Source: Chromobotia macracanthus (Eukaryota > Chordata > Actinopteri > Cypriniformes > Botiidae). Taken from it: DNA of 64,000 nt. Below are positions 63,057 through 64,000 of this stretch, piece by piece. Position numbers and translations under genes: made by a program. Position 1 is the stretch's first letter. Each line of letters begins with the position of its first letter. Under the pieces are notes generated by a model. It did not search any database. It had not been told where the DNA came from and saw nothing but the letters and a program-made list of their open reading frames with translations. Where the stretch lies: NCBI GenBank assembly GCA_036877525.1, contig JAZGTH010000101.1, forward strand, positions 2,070,001-2,134,000. The letters are read 5' to 3'.

Positions 63057-63200
63057 CGCTGAGGACAAGTGTGTGATCGTAGTTTATCATACCCACTCGT
63101 CAGCTGTCATTGAACTTAAACTGGCACCGCCCAGGGCGTGGAGAAGCTTGTGATCAGCTGTCAGGCAAGCTCCTATATGCCCATGTGAGTTAGATTTCGT
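63057..63200 (-). promoter_or_regulatory. rab38: rab38 promoter region with E-boxes
   Basis: Upstream of the rab38 ATG are a CATGTGA E-box/M-box-like site (63182-63188; TCACATG on the coding strand), two CAGCTG E-boxes inside repeated TCAGCTGTCA words (63101-63106, 63155-63160), and a GC-rich CACCGCCC motif (63126-63132). MITF, which binds TCACATG-type sites, is a known regulator of pigment-cell Rab genes, so the first site is the most interesting. Function is inferred. Confidence 0.4.
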
Positions 63201-63873
63201 GCCATTAAGGTTTTACTTGGAAAAAATGTTATTTCTATTCATCCATCTATCTGTCTGTATATACAGAAGAAGGGAGAGGCAACTACATTCCACAACATGA
63301 GCTACAAGACTTCATATTGCAGGCCTCATTTTGTGATCATCTCTTATGTAATCACACATAAGATATATTAGTTATTCAAATAGTTATTCAAAATTAAAAA
63401 AGACAAAAAAGAAACATTGTAATTGAATTTCCCTTTTAATAACACTCAGGTAAAACTGATATTTTTACACGCTTAGAGGAGAAATAAAAAAGACTTATTT
63501 ACACCATAAATGAAAGCCCGAACTAACAGAAATATTGCAGGCTACATTCCTCCCAGTTTCACAAAGCTTAGTCCACTATAACCATCAAATCGAATCAGCA
63601 CAAATGGTTAGTAGAAAAATACATCACACACAGCCGAAATCTACATTCTATGAACGTCTTGTCAGAAAAGGCAAAGAGCGAAAAATGCAAAAGACTTAGA
63701 AAATGTACAACGTTCTCAAAAGAACATTAAGCACTTATTTTAGCTAATGGCACTGTTCCGCATGCAAACGTGTGAACTTGACAGTACACCAACTCAATAA
63801 GAATATTGGACATCGATTAAAAGGATAAATGTTTGTCAATAGTTACCATGTTTCCCTCTATTATAGGAAAGAG
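63201..63873. other. Right flank upstream of rab38
   Basis: AT-rich sequence with no recognisable gene, RNA or strong repeat. It ends at the second copy of a direct repeat. Confidence 0.5.
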
Positions 63874-64000
63874 TGAGCACTTAAACTTAATACAAACTTA
63901 TCTTTAATGGGAACATTTCATGTGATTTGTAGGTTTTATTAACACAGACAGTCAAACTGTAATGCCCTGCGTATAAGAATCATGTCCACAGTGTAAAGAT
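63874..64000 (+). repeat. Direct repeat copy 2 (runs off the window)
   Basis: Partner of 62021-62138. The alignment continues to the last base of the window, so its true length is unknown. Confidence 0.85.

Noticed and set aside
63057..63068. Non-ATG (TTG) start four codons upstream in rab38
   Set aside because: The ATG of MHTNPKEHLYK gives the usual Rab38 length, and upstream codons have no ATG.
1..64000. CRISPR array, operon, phage or bacterial defence system
   Set aside because: The DNA is clearly vertebrate nuclear with GT-AG introns; no regularly spaced repeats with unique spacers were seen, only microsatellites and interspersed elements.

Overview
The window is nuclear DNA from a ray-finned fish, most likely a cyprinid. 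The genes are vertebrate, split into many GT-AG exons, and their proteins are close to the human orthologues. The spacers carry many diverged tRNA-derived SINEs of the kind I know from carp-like fishes, a 'TTCACCCAAAAA' element family also typical of cyprinids, and long (TA)n tracts. I cannot name the species or say which teleost-duplication paralogue each gene is.

Layout from left to right: (1) 98-17563 (+), the 3' two thirds of grik1, the kainate receptor subunit GluK1, with two alternative terminal coding exons. (2) 17564-24592, convergent spacer with repeats. (3) 24593-27752 (-), bach1, a haem-responsive BTB/bZIP repressor, with upstream noncoding exons and a promoter region at about 28.2-29.1 kb. 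(4) 30008-35334 (-), map3k7cl, a small coiled-coil protein related to the TAK1 C-terminus. (5) 36878-41384 (+), cct8, the theta subunit of the chaperonin TRiC/CCT, with a duplicated last coding exon. (6) 42275-49042 (+), tmem135. (7) 49043-59138, a 10-kb convergent spacer. (8) 59139-63056 (-), rab38. (9) Right flank to 64000, with part of a direct repeat.

Gene models were built by joining exons at GT-AG sites and checking that reading phase is kept across every junction. All five complete genes close in frame: bach1 644 aa, map3k7cl 143 aa, cct8 546 aa (558 aa with the alternative tail), tmem135 465 aa, rab38 210 aa. The genes are not a functional pathway. They are two conserved vertebrate synteny blocks placed side by side: grik1-bach1-map3k7cl-cct8 (human 21q21-22) and tmem135-rab38 (human 11q14).

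The observations most worth following are: a genomically encoded arginine (CGT) at the GluK1 Q/R pore site, which mammals reach only by RNA editing; a duplicated cct8 terminal exon whose first 13 codons differ only at synonymous sites while the tails differ; alternative GluK1 C-termini; a possible Maf-type element in the bach1 promoter; and several unexplained palindromes and local duplications. I see no CRISPR, operon or novel defence-type system, and none is expected in this kind of DNA.
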